Below, piece after piece: positions 32,778 through 41,537 of a DNA stretch of 64,000 bases. The position numbers and the translations under genes are program-made. The stretch is from an uncultured Clostridia bacterium (lineage in GTDB: Bacteria > Bacillota > Clostridia > Oscillospirales > Acutalibacteraceae). The DNA is taken from positions 1 through 64,000 of the forward strand of contig CANQXE010000005.1 in NCBI GenBank assembly GCA_947627725.1, given 5' to 3'. Below the pieces are notes generated by a model. It made no database searches. It saw only the letters and a list, made by a program, of their open reading frames with translations, and had not been told where the DNA came from. Position 1 is the stretch's first letter, and the number at the start of each line of letters is the position of its first letter.

Positions 32778-33565
32778 CTATAATGTATTTTGTTCTCAAT
32801 GTGCATTGAAAGAAATCCGATTAGAAAGCCTGACAAATTAAAAACAATGTCGTCAATGTCAACGCTTCCGCATTTAAAAATATATTGGTATCCCTCTACG
32901 CAAAACGGGATTAAGATACCTATTAAAAATATCTGATAATTTTTTATTTTAGGTAACAATGTTCTGAGAATAAAGGAAATTGGGATAAAAAACGCAACAT
33001 TGCCTACGAAATTGAACAGAGGCCATGTGTTTATGTGAAAATGGCTTATCAGATAATCAACCGAACTCAGCAATCCGTTTCCGAATTTAAGATTAACGTC
33101 ATAGTATATGTTTGGTTTTCTCGCAAAGACGAGTAAAAATGTGAATATATATGTCGGTAAAAATGACAGCCAGAATTTTTTTGAAAGTATTTCAAAATCA
33201 TTTCTGCATACGAGAGTAAACGCTATGTAAAGTCCCGCGTTTGCAATGTAGATTATACTGAGCCACCACATTCTGTAATAGCTGTCAGTTCCGCTGAAAT
33301 TTGTTATAAAATAATCAAAAATAAATAATGCCAGCAGTATATTAATAAAAATACTTGAATAGTTAATCACATACTTTAAATTACGCCGGTTTAAAATAAC
33401 CGATGCGAAAACAAACAGAAATACAATTATAAATTTAACAATCAGCATATCCGTTGATTTGTAGGAAAAGTATCCTGTTACTCTGTTTGTTGTAACAGTA
33501 AAGCATGAAAGCGTGTATGTAACAATAAAAATAAAATATTTTATTTTATCGGTTATATTTGTCAT
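32774..33565 (-). CDS. VanZ-like membrane protein
   Basis: A 263-residue protein with about seven spans. The C-terminal half matches the VanZ family: VAFFIPISFILRTLLP, then FCVEGYQYIF and SVDIDDIVFNLSGFLIG, the conserved Glu and Asp-x-Asp-Asp pattern. VanZ relatives affect resistance to glycopeptide antibiotics or envelope properties; most have no assigned role. It begins 13 bases after the nucleotidyltransferase gene and is the last of a minus-strand trio. Confidence 0.75.
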   Translation of the reverse strand: MTNITDKIKYFIFIVTYTLSCFTVTTNRVTGYFSYKSTDMLIVKFIIVFLFVFASVILNRRNLKYVINYSSIFINILLALFIFDYFITNFSGTDSYYRMWWLSIIYIANAGLYIAFTLVCRNDFEILSKKFWLSFLPTYIFTFLLVFARKPNIYYDVNLKFGNGLLSSVDYLISHFHINTWPLFNFVGNVAFFIPISFILRTLLPKIKNYQIFLIGILIPFCVEGYQYIFKCGSVDIDDIVFNLSGFLIGFLSMHIENKIHYS

Positions 33566-33578
33566 AGCACCAACCTGA

Positions 33579-34751
33579 TTAAATTTTAAGTTCGTTAAGC
33601 AATTTTTTGTATTGCTCCGATTCGTCTTTTGTGCTTATTATTGATTTAATGGTATTTTTAGAATGCTTTGTTCTGACAAATACGGCTAAAAATAATCTGT
33701 GTATATATGCAAAAGGGAGCAAAAACGAATATTTTTTAAGATAATTAAATTCACTTTTAATATATTCCTTTTTTGGGAAGAGCATAGCCGAAAACGCCTT
33801 GATTTTCGCAAAGATATTATTTTTTCCGCTTTTTCCTATACCCTTATTTATATAATAATTTCCCAAATTTCGTTTATTAAAGCCGAAGCTCCCGCTGCTG
33901 ATGATTTCATCCTCAAATAGCTTTCTGAAATCATCATTCTGTTTAAAATCAATTTCCGCTTTTATGGGAGTGCTAAACCAGTAATTGCACAGTGAAAAAC
34001 AGGATTTTGCGAAGGTTTCGATATTAAGCTCATTGCACTTTTTTAAAAATTGATCATAATCAAAGTTTTTCATATGTCTTATAAGGACATCAATATCCAT
34101 AAACATTTTTATTCCTGCGCCAAAAAGGTTAAAATGCTTTGCTATATGACACAGTACATACAGCAGATGAAGCTCATCGCTTATTTTATATTCAAAGTCT
34201 GCTTTGTCACATATATCAAATATATTTTCAAAATACGGATGATCCATATCAAAATTGGTATGAATTTCAATATTTTGCTCCTGATAGCGAAAAGCAAAGA
34301 AATTATTTCGGGTGTCGGTAATTTTTACCTTTTCAGCGTCAAAAATTTCTCGGCATTTATCAATGTCCGAATAATTTATTATAACATCAATATCACCGCT
34401 TGTTCGGTACTCTTTAATCGGATAATAATCTCTGAGAACAGCTCCCTTAATTAATAAAAAATTAATCTCAGCCTTTTTCATTGTGCCTTTCAGAAAATTA
34501 AGCGCCGTATTTTTATTATCATAATCAATAAGGGTATAGCCGATTTGCTGCCGGAATTTAATAAGCGTATCCCTTTTCGGCTGATTATCCTTCGGAAGAA
34601 GCAATATTTGGTTTGTAACTATTGCGCAGACGTTGTGAATGTTGGACAGCCTGTATATCTCCTCCCAGTCAACGTTCTCAGGAACATCGGGGGTTGTATT
34701 ATTCATATGTGATGAAATCAGAGAGACAAAATATTTTTCATTATTATCCAT
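33579..34751 (-). CDS. NTP_transf_5 family nucleotidyltransferase
   Basis: A 390-residue protein of the PF14907-type nucleotidyltransferases. The active site is LIKGAVLRDYYP followed by RTSGDIDVII, where the two Asp bind metal, and NIEIHTNFD supplies a third acidic position. Such proteins are found in polysaccharide, lantibiotic and toxin loci; the target is usually unknown. ATG 34751 has a perfect GGAGGTG site. The frame open to 34784 is ignored because it carries no family similarity. Confidence 0.8.
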   Translation of the reverse strand: MDNNEKYFVSLISSHMNNTTPDVPENVDWEEIYRLSNIHNVCAIVTNQILLLPKDNQPKRDTLIKFRQQIGYTLIDYDNKNTALNFLKGTMKKAEINFLLIKGAVLRDYYPIKEYRTSGDIDVIINYSDIDKCREIFDAEKVKITDTRNNFFAFRYQEQNIEIHTNFDMDHPYFENIFDICDKADFEYKISDELHLLYVLCHIAKHFNLFGAGIKMFMDIDVLIRHMKNFDYDQFLKKCNELNIETFAKSCFSLCNYWFSTPIKAEIDFKQNDDFRKLFEDEIISSGSFGFNKRNLGNYYINKGIGKSGKNNIFAKIKAFSAMLFPKKEYIKSEFNYLKKYSFLLPFAYIHRLFLAVFVRTKHSKNTIKSIISTKDESEQYKKLLNELKI

Positions 34752-34783
34752 ATTCACACCTCCGCAGCATAATTTTAAAATCA

Positions 34784-35941
34784 TTATTGTTCTTCGTTAA
34801 TTACGGTTATTCTTTTTGTAAACGAGTCCGCAAGGGATTCCAGCTTATCCTTGTAAAAAAGGCGGGAAAATTCTCTGATTGCCTGTTTAATTGTGCTTTC
34901 AATTAAGTCTTTTTGCAAGTCGCTTATATTTTTTAAAGAATTAATTGCCTTGATAAGCCTTACAAAATCAAAGCTTTTGAAGTCCTCATAGCTGTTTACT
35001 CCCGAGCTTTCTAAAAAATCAAATACTGTTTCAAAAACCTCTTCAATATTTTCCTCACCGACTGCCGATGAAAGCTTTTTTAAATACTTATCCGCAAATT
35101 TGCTTGTTTCGTCAGTTTCATCCGTAAATTCAAAATGGTTATCCTCAATCAGCCACGAGGATACCTGATGCTGCTTAATATTTTCATTAGTGCTTTTCAC
35201 AACTTTCCTTGTTGAGCTGTGATAAAGCATACAGCCTATGATTGAAGACTGAGGAATGTAGGAAAATATTTTTTCTTTCATTTCAAGATAATCATATCTG
35301 TTAATCATTTGTTCGGGAAAGCCGGGTGCGTCAAATTCATAGATTTTTTTAATTCTCTTTTTTAGTGAATTTGAACAGCTTACTCCTGCAAAGGTAGCAA
35401 GATTGCCACCCTTTGAATGTCCGCAGATAATCAAATCCCTTTGAGAAAGCATACCGCTTTCCTGAAGATAATAAAGTCCTTCAATCTGCGCCGGAACAGG
35501 GAACATATAGCTTAGCATAGCTGATTCCTTTATTCCCGTTATACTCGTGTCGGTACCTCTGTATGCAATCACGGCTAAATCCCTGCTTATGTAAAATGTG
35601 ATAGCTGAAAACTGCTTGTCGATTTTATCGTTTATATTGTTTTCGTATTTTAAAAGCTTGATATTTTTGTATCTCTTTGTTTTTGCGCATTGCTTTAAGA
35701 GCATTGCCGCCTTGTAAACGATTGATATTTTCTTCTGTATTTCCTCTTCGTCGTGTAGATTGAAAAACTGATAAGATGCTTCACTTAAGCTGATTTCAAC
35801 ATCGCTGTCAAATTTGCATACTATTGCGGAAAAATCAACGTAGCTTAACTGTGAAAGCACTAATGCGTCAATCTCATTAAATGCGGTTTCATTAAATGAT
35901 TTGCTGCCGTAACGGTCTATATAATCAACAATATTGCCCAT
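34784..35941 (-). CDS. Mbeg1-like (DUF2974) alpha/beta hydrolase
   Basis: A 385-residue protein of the Mbeg1-like family. An N-terminal FNEIDALVLSQLSYVDF segment, the oxyanion-type VIAYRGTD and the nucleophile elbow ICGHSKGGNLATFAG (Ser in GHSKG) indicate a lipase-like fold; the acid may be Asp in YEFDAPGF. Function is unknown; a phospholipase or peptidase role is possible. There is no signal peptide. It is the first gene of the minus-strand trio. Confidence 0.8.
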   Translation of the reverse strand: MGNIVDYIDRYGSKSFNETAFNEIDALVLSQLSYVDFSAIVCKFDSDVEISLSEASYQFFNLHDEEEIQKKISIVYKAAMLLKQCAKTKRYKNIKLLKYENNINDKIDKQFSAITFYISRDLAVIAYRGTDTSITGIKESAMLSYMFPVPAQIEGLYYLQESGMLSQRDLIICGHSKGGNLATFAGVSCSNSLKKRIKKIYEFDAPGFPEQMINRYDYLEMKEKIFSYIPQSSIIGCMLYHSSTRKVVKSTNENIKQHQVSSWLIEDNHFEFTDETDETSKFADKYLKKLSSAVGEENIEEVFETVFDFLESSGVNSYEDFKSFDFVRLIKAINSLKNISDLQKDLIESTIKQAIREFSRLFYKDKLESLADSFTKRITVINEEQ

Positions 35942-36175
35942 TATAATTCTCCTTATTCACAAATTGTCAATAAAATAATTATATAAAATTCATTATGGTT
36001 TAACAGTTTTGCAATTTTCATTTGGTACTATTTAGTCACTGGAAAACTTTTTACTTTTTCATATCTTTCATTCCTCATGTGGAAAACAGTTTTCGGAGTC
36101 AGAGTTTTCTCCTCATTCAATTCATTAAAATTTTTTCATTTCTCTGTCTGTTTTTAAAAATACTCCATCCACACG

Positions 36176-36210
36176 GCGCCCCTGCACAGAAACAGGGGCG
36201 CTTTTCTTTT
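36176..36210 (+). terminator. strong GC-rich terminator with no gene upstream on its strand
   Basis: GCGCCCCTG pairs with CAGGGGCGC and is followed by TTTTCTTTTT on the plus strand. The only neighbours (35941 and 36217) are on the minus strand, so it terminates an unannotated plus-strand transcript from 35942-36175, or it serves another role. That stretch has no convincing open frame and no clear promoter. Confidence 0.65.
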
Positions 36211-36216
36211 TATAAT

Positions 36217-36735
36217 TTAAAAGCTATTATAGCTAACCATTTTATCAATATCAATAGTCTTGCTGTGAAGCGGGCTGACAGGCGCGTCGTCGGCAGGATA
36301 TCCTGTCGGCAAAAGGGCAACTATTTCAAGATGATCAGGTATTGAAAAGCATTTGCGTGCCTTTTCGGGGTCAAACGCCATAACCCAAGTTGTGCCGAGA
36401 CCTATATCCTGTGCCTGAAGCATCATATGCGTAGTAACGATGCTTGCGTCAATTTCGGCAGAATTTTTGCCGTCATAGCCTCTTGAATACGCTTTGTCCC
36501 TGTCACAGCAGATAATAAAGCACAGCGGCGCGTCAAAGCTGTATTTTGTACACTCATTTAATTTTTGAAGCTTATCCCCGTCAGTCAGCACGAGTATTCT
36601 CTGCGGCTGCTTGTTAACCGCAGTAGGTGCGGCGAGAGCGGAATGGAGAATAATATCAATTTTTTCCTGTTCCACAGCCTTATTTTTAAATTTTCTGCAT
36701 GAAAAGCGTTTTTTTGCAAGCGTTGAAAAATCCAT
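36217..36735 (-). CDS. nitroreductase family protein
   Basis: A 172-residue FMN-dependent oxidoreductase. The start KKRFSCRKFKNKAV is the phosphate-binding Arg-rich segment; APTAVNKQPQRILVL is the flavin-contacting strand; DIGLGTTWVMAF and LLPTGYPADD complete the nitroreductase fold. It probably reduces nitro compounds or quinones with NAD(P)H, or acts in another flavin reaction. ATG 36735 has ACGGAGG; the longer upstream frame is spurious. Confidence 0.85.
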   Translation of the reverse strand: MDFSTLAKKRFSCRKFKNKAVEQEKIDIILHSALAAPTAVNKQPQRILVLTDGDKLQKLNECTKYSFDAPLCFIICCDRDKAYSRGYDGKNSAEIDASIVTTHMMLQAQDIGLGTTWVMAFDPEKARKCFSIPDHLEIVALLPTGYPADDAPVSPLHSKTIDIDKMVSYNSF

Positions 36736-36868
36736 ATTCAGCCTCCGTTCGTATATATTTATATGATAGCAAATATAAATTAAAAATACAATAAATAAAG
36801 AAAAGATATCTTTTCTTTTTTTCCGAAATCTGTTAAAATATTTCTGACAAATTTTGAAAGGAATTTTT

Positions 36869-39016
36869 ATGGACATTACATTAAAGCTGACACAGGAATT
36901 TTCACTTAAGCCTTGGCAGGTGGAAAATGTTATTAAACTCATTGATGACGGAAATACGATTCCCTTTATTGCACGCTACCGTAAGGAGGCAACAGGCTCG
37001 CTTGACGACCAGCTTCTTCGTTCGCTTTCTGACAGATTAACATATCTCAGAAATATGGAGGAGCAGAAGGAAAAAATTATTTCGTCTATTGAGTCGCAGG
37101 AGCTTATGACTGATGAAATACGGGCTTCAATTGAAAACGCGTCAACGCTTACTGAGCTTGAGGATATATACAGACCGTTCAGACCCAAGAGAAAAACGAG
37201 AGCCTCTGTTGCAAAAGCTAAAGGACTTCAGGGTCTTGCAAACGCAATATATGAGCAGAATGTTAATTCAAAGACGCCGCCGGAGCTTGCGCTTGACTAT
37301 CTTAATGATGAGGTAAAAACTGTTGAAGAAGCAGTAAACGGCGCTAAGGATATTATAGCCGAAATGATTTCCGATGATCCGTCTGGAAGAAAAATGATAA
37401 GATATTCCTGTAAGAATAACGGAGAAATAGTAGTCACAGCGGCTAAGGAGGATTTAGGTGTTTATGAAATGTACAGAGAGTACAGAGAGCCTGTCAGGTC
37501 AATTGCACCTCACAGGGTACTCGCTGTAAACAGGGGAGAAAAGGAAGGCTACCTCAAGGTTTCGGTTGATTTTGATAAAATCACAGGTCTTACGATTCTT
37601 TCAAATCTTCACGTTAAAAACAATTCTCCAACAACCGATGCGGTTATTGAGGCGATTGAGGACTCCTATTCGCGTCTTATTTTCCCTTCAATTGAAAGGG
37701 AAATCAGAAATACTTTGACAGATTCAGCAAACGAAAGCGCTATTAAGGTTTTTGCCGAAAATACCCGCCAGCTACTTATGCAGCCGCCTGTTAAGAATAA
37801 AATTACGCTCGGACTTGACCCCGGATACAGAACAGGCTGCAAGGTTGCCGTTGTTGACAGGACGGGTAAAGTGCTTGATACAGGCGTTATCTATCCCGTT
37901 CCTCCTCACAGCAAGGTTGACGAAGCGAAAAAAATTATAAAAGACCTTGTTAAAAAGCATAATGTTGAAATGTTTGCAATCGGAAACGGCACTGCCTCAC
38001 ACGAAACAGAGGTATTTGCCGCTGAGGTGATTAAAGAGCTTGACTGCGGTATAACATATATGGTTGTAAGCGAGGCGGGAGCGTCCGTTTATTCAGCCTC
38101 AAAGCTTGCCGCAGAGGAGTTTCCGGAGTTTGATGTTTCGCTCAGAAGCGCTGTGTCAATAGCAAGACGTCTTCAGGACCCTCTCTCCGAGCTTGTTAAA
38201 ATTGACCCAAAGGCAATCGGTGTCGGTCAGTACCAGCACGATATGCCGCAGAATCAGCTTTCACAGGCTTTAGACGGTGTTGTCGAGGATTGCGTTAATT
38301 CAGTCGGCGTTGACCTTAATACCGCCTCTGCACAGCTTTTAAACCGTGTTGCGGGCATTTCATCGGCTGTTGCAAATAATATAGTTGCGTTCAGGCAGGA
38401 AATCGGTGCCTTTACATCAAGAGAGCAAATTAAAAAGGTATCAAAGCTCGGACCGAAGGCTTTTGAGCAGTGCGCGGGATTTTTAAGAGTAAGCGAGAGC
38501 AAAAATGTTCTTGACAATACAGCGGTTCACCCTGAAAGCTATGACGCCGCAGGCAAGCTGCTAAGGCTTTGCGGACTTTCAGACGATGATGTCAGAAACG
38601 GAAGAGTTGACGGTATTCAGACATATGTTGAATCAGCAGGCACCTCTGCACTTGCCGCTCAGCTTGGAATAGGCGAGCCGACGCTTATTGATATTACCAG
38701 GGAAATTATGAAACCCGGACGGGATCCCCGTGACGAACTGCCGGCACCCATGCTAAGAACAGATGTTATGGGCATTGAGGATTTAAAGGTAGGTATGGAG
38801 CTTAAAGGGACTGTCAGAAACGTAATTGATTTCGGGGCTTTTGTTGATGTCGGCGTTCATCAGGACGGACTTGTGCATATATCTCAGATATCGGATAAAT
38901 TTATCAGGCACCCAAGTGATGTGCTCAAGGTAGGAGATATTATTACTGTTTATGTGCTTTCAGTCGATATTCAAAAGAAAAGAATCGGACTGACAATGAA
39001 AAAACCGAAGGATTAA
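36869..39016 (+). CDS. tex: Tex-type RNA-binding transcription accessory protein
   Basis: A 715-residue Tex/YqgF-related protein. The N-terminal helical part contains IPFIARYRKEATGSLDD; the YqgF-like core has LGLDPGYRTGCKVAVVD; helix-hairpin-helix segments follow (VAGISSAVANNIVAFR); and an S1 RNA-binding domain occupies the last 75 residues (MELKGTVRNVIDFGAFVDVG). Tex influences transcription and stress tolerance. AAAGGAATTTTT precedes the ATG. The YgjP-like gene follows after three bases. Confidence 0.95.
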   Translation: MDITLKLTQEFSLKPWQVENVIKLIDDGNTIPFIARYRKEATGSLDDQLLRSLSDRLTYLRNMEEQKEKIISSIESQELMTDEIRASIENASTLTELEDIYRPFRPKRKTRASVAKAKGLQGLANAIYEQNVNSKTPPELALDYLNDEVKTVEEAVNGAKDIIAEMISDDPSGRKMIRYSCKNNGEIVVTAAKEDLGVYEMYREYREPVRSIAPHRVLAVNRGEKEGYLKVSVDFDKITGLTILSNLHVKNNSPTTDAVIEAIEDSYSRLIFPSIEREIRNTLTDSANESAIKVFAENTRQLLMQPPVKNKITLGLDPGYRTGCKVAVVDRTGKVLDTGVIYPVPPHSKVDEAKKIIKDLVKKHNVEMFAIGNGTASHETEVFAAEVIKELDCGITYMVVSEAGASVYSASKLAAEEFPEFDVSLRSAVSIARRLQDPLSELVKIDPKAIGVGQYQHDMPQNQLSQALDGVVEDCVNSVGVDLNTASAQLLNRVAGISSAVANNIVAFRQEIGAFTSREQIKKVSKLGPKAFEQCAGFLRVSESKNVLDNTAVHPESYDAAGKLLRLCGLSDDDVRNGRVDGIQTYVESAGTSALAAQLGIGEPTLIDITREIMKPGRDPRDELPAPMLRTDVMGIEDLKVGMELKGTVRNVIDFGAFVDVGVHQDGLVHISQISDKFIRHPSDVLKVGDIITVYVLSVDIQKKRIGLTMKKPKD

Positions 39017-39019
39017 AGT

Positions 39020-39529
39020 ATGGATATTAAAATTTATAAGTCAAATCGAAAGACAATTTCGCTTTCCGTTGACGATGATTTAAATGCCGTTGTCAGAGCT
39101 CCGTACGGTGTGTCAAATAAGGAAATAAATGAACTTGTAAGTAAAAATAAGCTATGGCTTGAAAGAGCGTCAGAACGTAAAAAGGCACAGCTTGAAAAAA
39201 ATAATCTTTGTGAAGATGAAATCAAGGCGCTTATCAAAACCGCTAAGGAAATTATACCTGAGCGTGTTGAATATTTTTCCGCTTTAATGAATCTGTATCC
39301 GACAGGTATAAAAATAACTCGGGCAAAAAAGCGTTTCGGCTCCTGTAACGCTAAAAACTCCGTCTGCTTTTCCTGCTTTCTTATGAACTATCCGATGAAG
39401 GCTGTTGATTATGTAGTTGTTCACGAGCTTGCGCATATCAGGTATCATAATCACGGCAGGGATTTTTATAACTTGATTTCACATTATATGCCCGATTATA
39501 AACAGCGCGAAAAGCTTTTAAAAAGTTAA
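39020..39529 (+). CDS. YgjP-like (M48-related, DUF45) metal-dependent hydrolase
   Basis: A 169-residue protein of the YgjP/UTP-pyrophosphatase-type DUF45 family. The zinc motif is VVVHELAHIRYHNHGRDF, with HExxH and a downstream His; RFGSCNAKNSVCFSC is the strand region before it. Family members are putative metallopeptidases or hydrolases with no sure substrate. It is three bases after tex, so they share a transcript; a terminator follows. Confidence 0.85.
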   Translation: MDIKIYKSNRKTISLSVDDDLNAVVRAPYGVSNKEINELVSKNKLWLERASERKKAQLEKNNLCEDEIKALIKTAKEIIPERVEYFSALMNLYPTGIKITRAKKRFGSCNAKNSVCFSCFLMNYPMKAVDYVVVHELAHIRYHNHGRDFYNLISHYMPDYKQREKLLKS

Positions 39530-39535
39530 AATAAC

Positions 39536-39569
39536 AAGCGTAGAAGTTTTTGAATTTCTACGCTTTTTT
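39536..39569. terminator. rho-independent terminator
   Basis: AAGCGTAGAA pairs with TTCTACGCTT and is followed by TTTTTA. It lies between convergent genes and overlaps the last codons of the minus-strand gene. Confidence 0.85.
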
Positions 39570-40382
39570 AATATTAATTATTACGATTTCGGGATGGTTG
39601 AACAGACGGAGCGGGAATTCGGAGTTTCCCAATCCTCTGCTTATAATCAGCTTGGGTCTGTCACCGAAAGAGCCCCTTGCGTATTTGGGCAATACTCCCT
39701 GACCGGGGGAGAAGAGCGGACCTAATAACGGCATTATCCATTGTCCGCCGTGAGCGTGACCGGATAGCTGTAAGTCAAAATTGTATTTGCTGTAATTCAC
39801 CTCTTTAATTCCCTCAAAATTTTCGGGAAAATGGCAAAGAACGAGCTTGAATTTATCGGATTTTTCAAGCTCCGCAAAAAGACTGCTCATATCCTTGTAC
39901 TGAAAAGTACCTTTTTTTCTCGCTTTATAATCTGAAAAATCCGCCTGATTTTCATCAAGCCCGAGTATAGTTATATCCTCGCTATAAGCTATTTCGTTAA
40001 GTAATACGTTAAATCCAATTTTCTTAAGCTCCAGCATAAGCTCTGTGAAATTGTCAAGTCTTCTTTCGTGATTGCCCGTTATGTAATAAACAGGGGCAAT
40101 TTTAACAAGCTCACTTCCGAAATTAAGCATATTTTCTTTATTTCTGCATTTGTCATTTATATAGTCCCCGGTAATGCATATTAAATCGGGATTTATTTCT
40201 TTTGCTTTTTTCAGAACTGATTTAAAAGCCTTTGAATGAAAGTCGGACAGATGAACGATTTTAATATCCCTGCTCACACTTTCGCTTTTTATTTCATATT
40301 CGGTTTTATCCATTTTGTTATTCTGATAATAACAGAAAAGAAGAAACAGTATTATTACCGCAGACGCTGCGTACCATATCAT
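39558..40382 (-). CDS. membrane-anchored metallophosphoesterase (YkuE-like)
   Basis: A 274-residue calcineurin-type phosphoesterase with an N-terminal anchor (residues about 2-18). Metal ligands are seen in HLSDFHSKAF, LICITGDYIND, YITGNHERR, LCHFPENF and LSGHAHGGQW. The family includes UDP-lipid hydrolases and cyclic nucleotide enzymes; the YkuE-like branch is proposed to act on cell-envelope substrates. The catalytic set looks complete. Confidence 0.9.
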   Translation of the reverse strand: MIWYAASAVIILFLLFCYYQNNKMDKTEYEIKSESVSRDIKIVHLSDFHSKAFKSVLKKAKEINPDLICITGDYINDKCRNKENMLNFGSELVKIAPVYYITGNHERRLDNFTELMLELKKIGFNVLLNEIAYSEDITILGLDENQADFSDYKARKKGTFQYKDMSSLFAELEKSDKFKLVLCHFPENFEGIKEVNYSKYNFDLQLSGHAHGGQWIMPLLGPLFSPGQGVLPKYARGSFGDRPKLIISRGLGNSEFPLRLFNHPEIVIINIKKA

Positions 40383-40503
40383 TCAACATCACCTGACAAT
40401 ATAATATAATTAATATTTATTTTAGTCAATATTCAAAATTTGTTTTAAAATTTAAAGGAAAATGTGTTATTATTGAGTATAGTATATTGAAAGGGTGAAA
40501 ACT

Positions 40504-41505
40504 TTGGATAATTCTATACGTCTTTTAGCGGAAAAAAACGAAAAATACATCCTGTGCGACAGAGCGTGCTTTGCGGCAAATTCACGTGGACGTAAAATAA
40601 AAGAGCCCGAAGATGCGGTACGCACCTGCTTTCAGCGTGACAGAGACAGAATTATTCACAGCCAGTCCTTCAGACGACTTAAGCATAAAACGCAGGTTTT
40701 TTTAGCACCGAGCGGCGACCATTACAGAACAAGACTTACACACACTCTTGAGGTTTCACAGATTGCAAGAACTATCGCAAGAGCCCTGCAGCTCAATGAG
40801 GATTTAACAGAAGCGATTGCGCTCGGTCACGATTTGGGACACACACCGTTCGGTCATGCGGGCGAACGTGCACTGGACAAGCTGTGCGAAAACGGTTTTA
40901 AGCATTATGAGCAGAGTGTCCGTGTAGTTGATAAGCTTGAAAAAAACGGCAGGGGACTGAATCTTACAGATGAAGTTAAAAACGGTATTTTATGCCATAC
41001 TAAGGGTGAAGAGGCTTATACTCTTGAAGGGCAGATAATTCGTATTGCCGATAAAATAGCGTACATAAATCATGATATTGACGATGCAATTCGTGCAAAT
41101 GTTATGACTGAGGAGGATATACCGCTAAGTCTGCGAATGCAGCTTGGTATGACAAAATCTCAGCGTATCAATAATATGGTGCTTGATGTTATAAACACAA
41201 GCAGCGATAAAATCAGAATGAGCGATGATTTTTACGCAGCCTTTTTGGATTTGCACGATTTTATGTTTACCGCCGTTTATACAAACCCCGTATGCAAGGG
41301 AGAAGAGAGCAAGGCGGTGGATATGCTGCAAAAAATTTATTCTTATTATATTAAGCATATTGACGAAATGCCTGAAGAGTTTGTAAAAATCGCCGAAACG
41401 GACGGTGATGAAAGAGCAGTCTGTGACTATATTGCGGGTATGAGTGATAATTATGCCTTAAAGGTGTTCAACAACTTATTTGTTCCTATGTTTTGGCTTG
41501 ACTGA
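40504..41505 (+). CDS. dgt: deoxyguanosinetriphosphate triphosphohydrolase-like HD protein
   Basis: A 333-residue HD-domain enzyme that hydrolyses dNTPs to nucleoside and triphosphate. Motifs are SFRRLKHKTQVF, HTLEVSQIARTIARAL with the first metal His, and GHDLGHTPFGHAGE with the HD pair. TTG 40504 is preferred, with AAAGGG eight bases upstream; GTG 40495 is an alternative inside that site. It leads into dnaG and rpoD, placing dNTP control in the DNA-synthesis operon. Confidence 0.9.
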   Translation: MDNSIRLLAEKNEKYILCDRACFAANSRGRKIKEPEDAVRTCFQRDRDRIIHSQSFRRLKHKTQVFLAPSGDHYRTRLTHTLEVSQIARTIARALQLNEDLTEAIALGHDLGHTPFGHAGERALDKLCENGFKHYEQSVRVVDKLEKNGRGLNLTDEVKNGILCHTKGEEAYTLEGQIIRIADKIAYINHDIDDAIRANVMTEEDIPLSLRMQLGMTKSQRINNMVLDVINTSSDKIRMSDDFYAAFLDLHDFMFTAVYTNPVCKGEESKAVDMLQKIYSYYIKHIDEMPEEFVKIAETDGDERAVCDYIAGMSDNYALKVFNNLFVPMFWLD

Positions 41506-41537
41506 TAATATTTCCATTTTACGAAAGGAGTGAGTCT

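Noticed and set aside
34050-34454. 134-codon plus-strand frame
   Set aside because: Shadow of the NTP_transf_5 gene on the other strand.
36060-36090. TGTGGAAAA, close to a DnaA box
   Set aside because: Only one inexact copy, no cluster, and no dnaA or dnaN nearby; not an origin.
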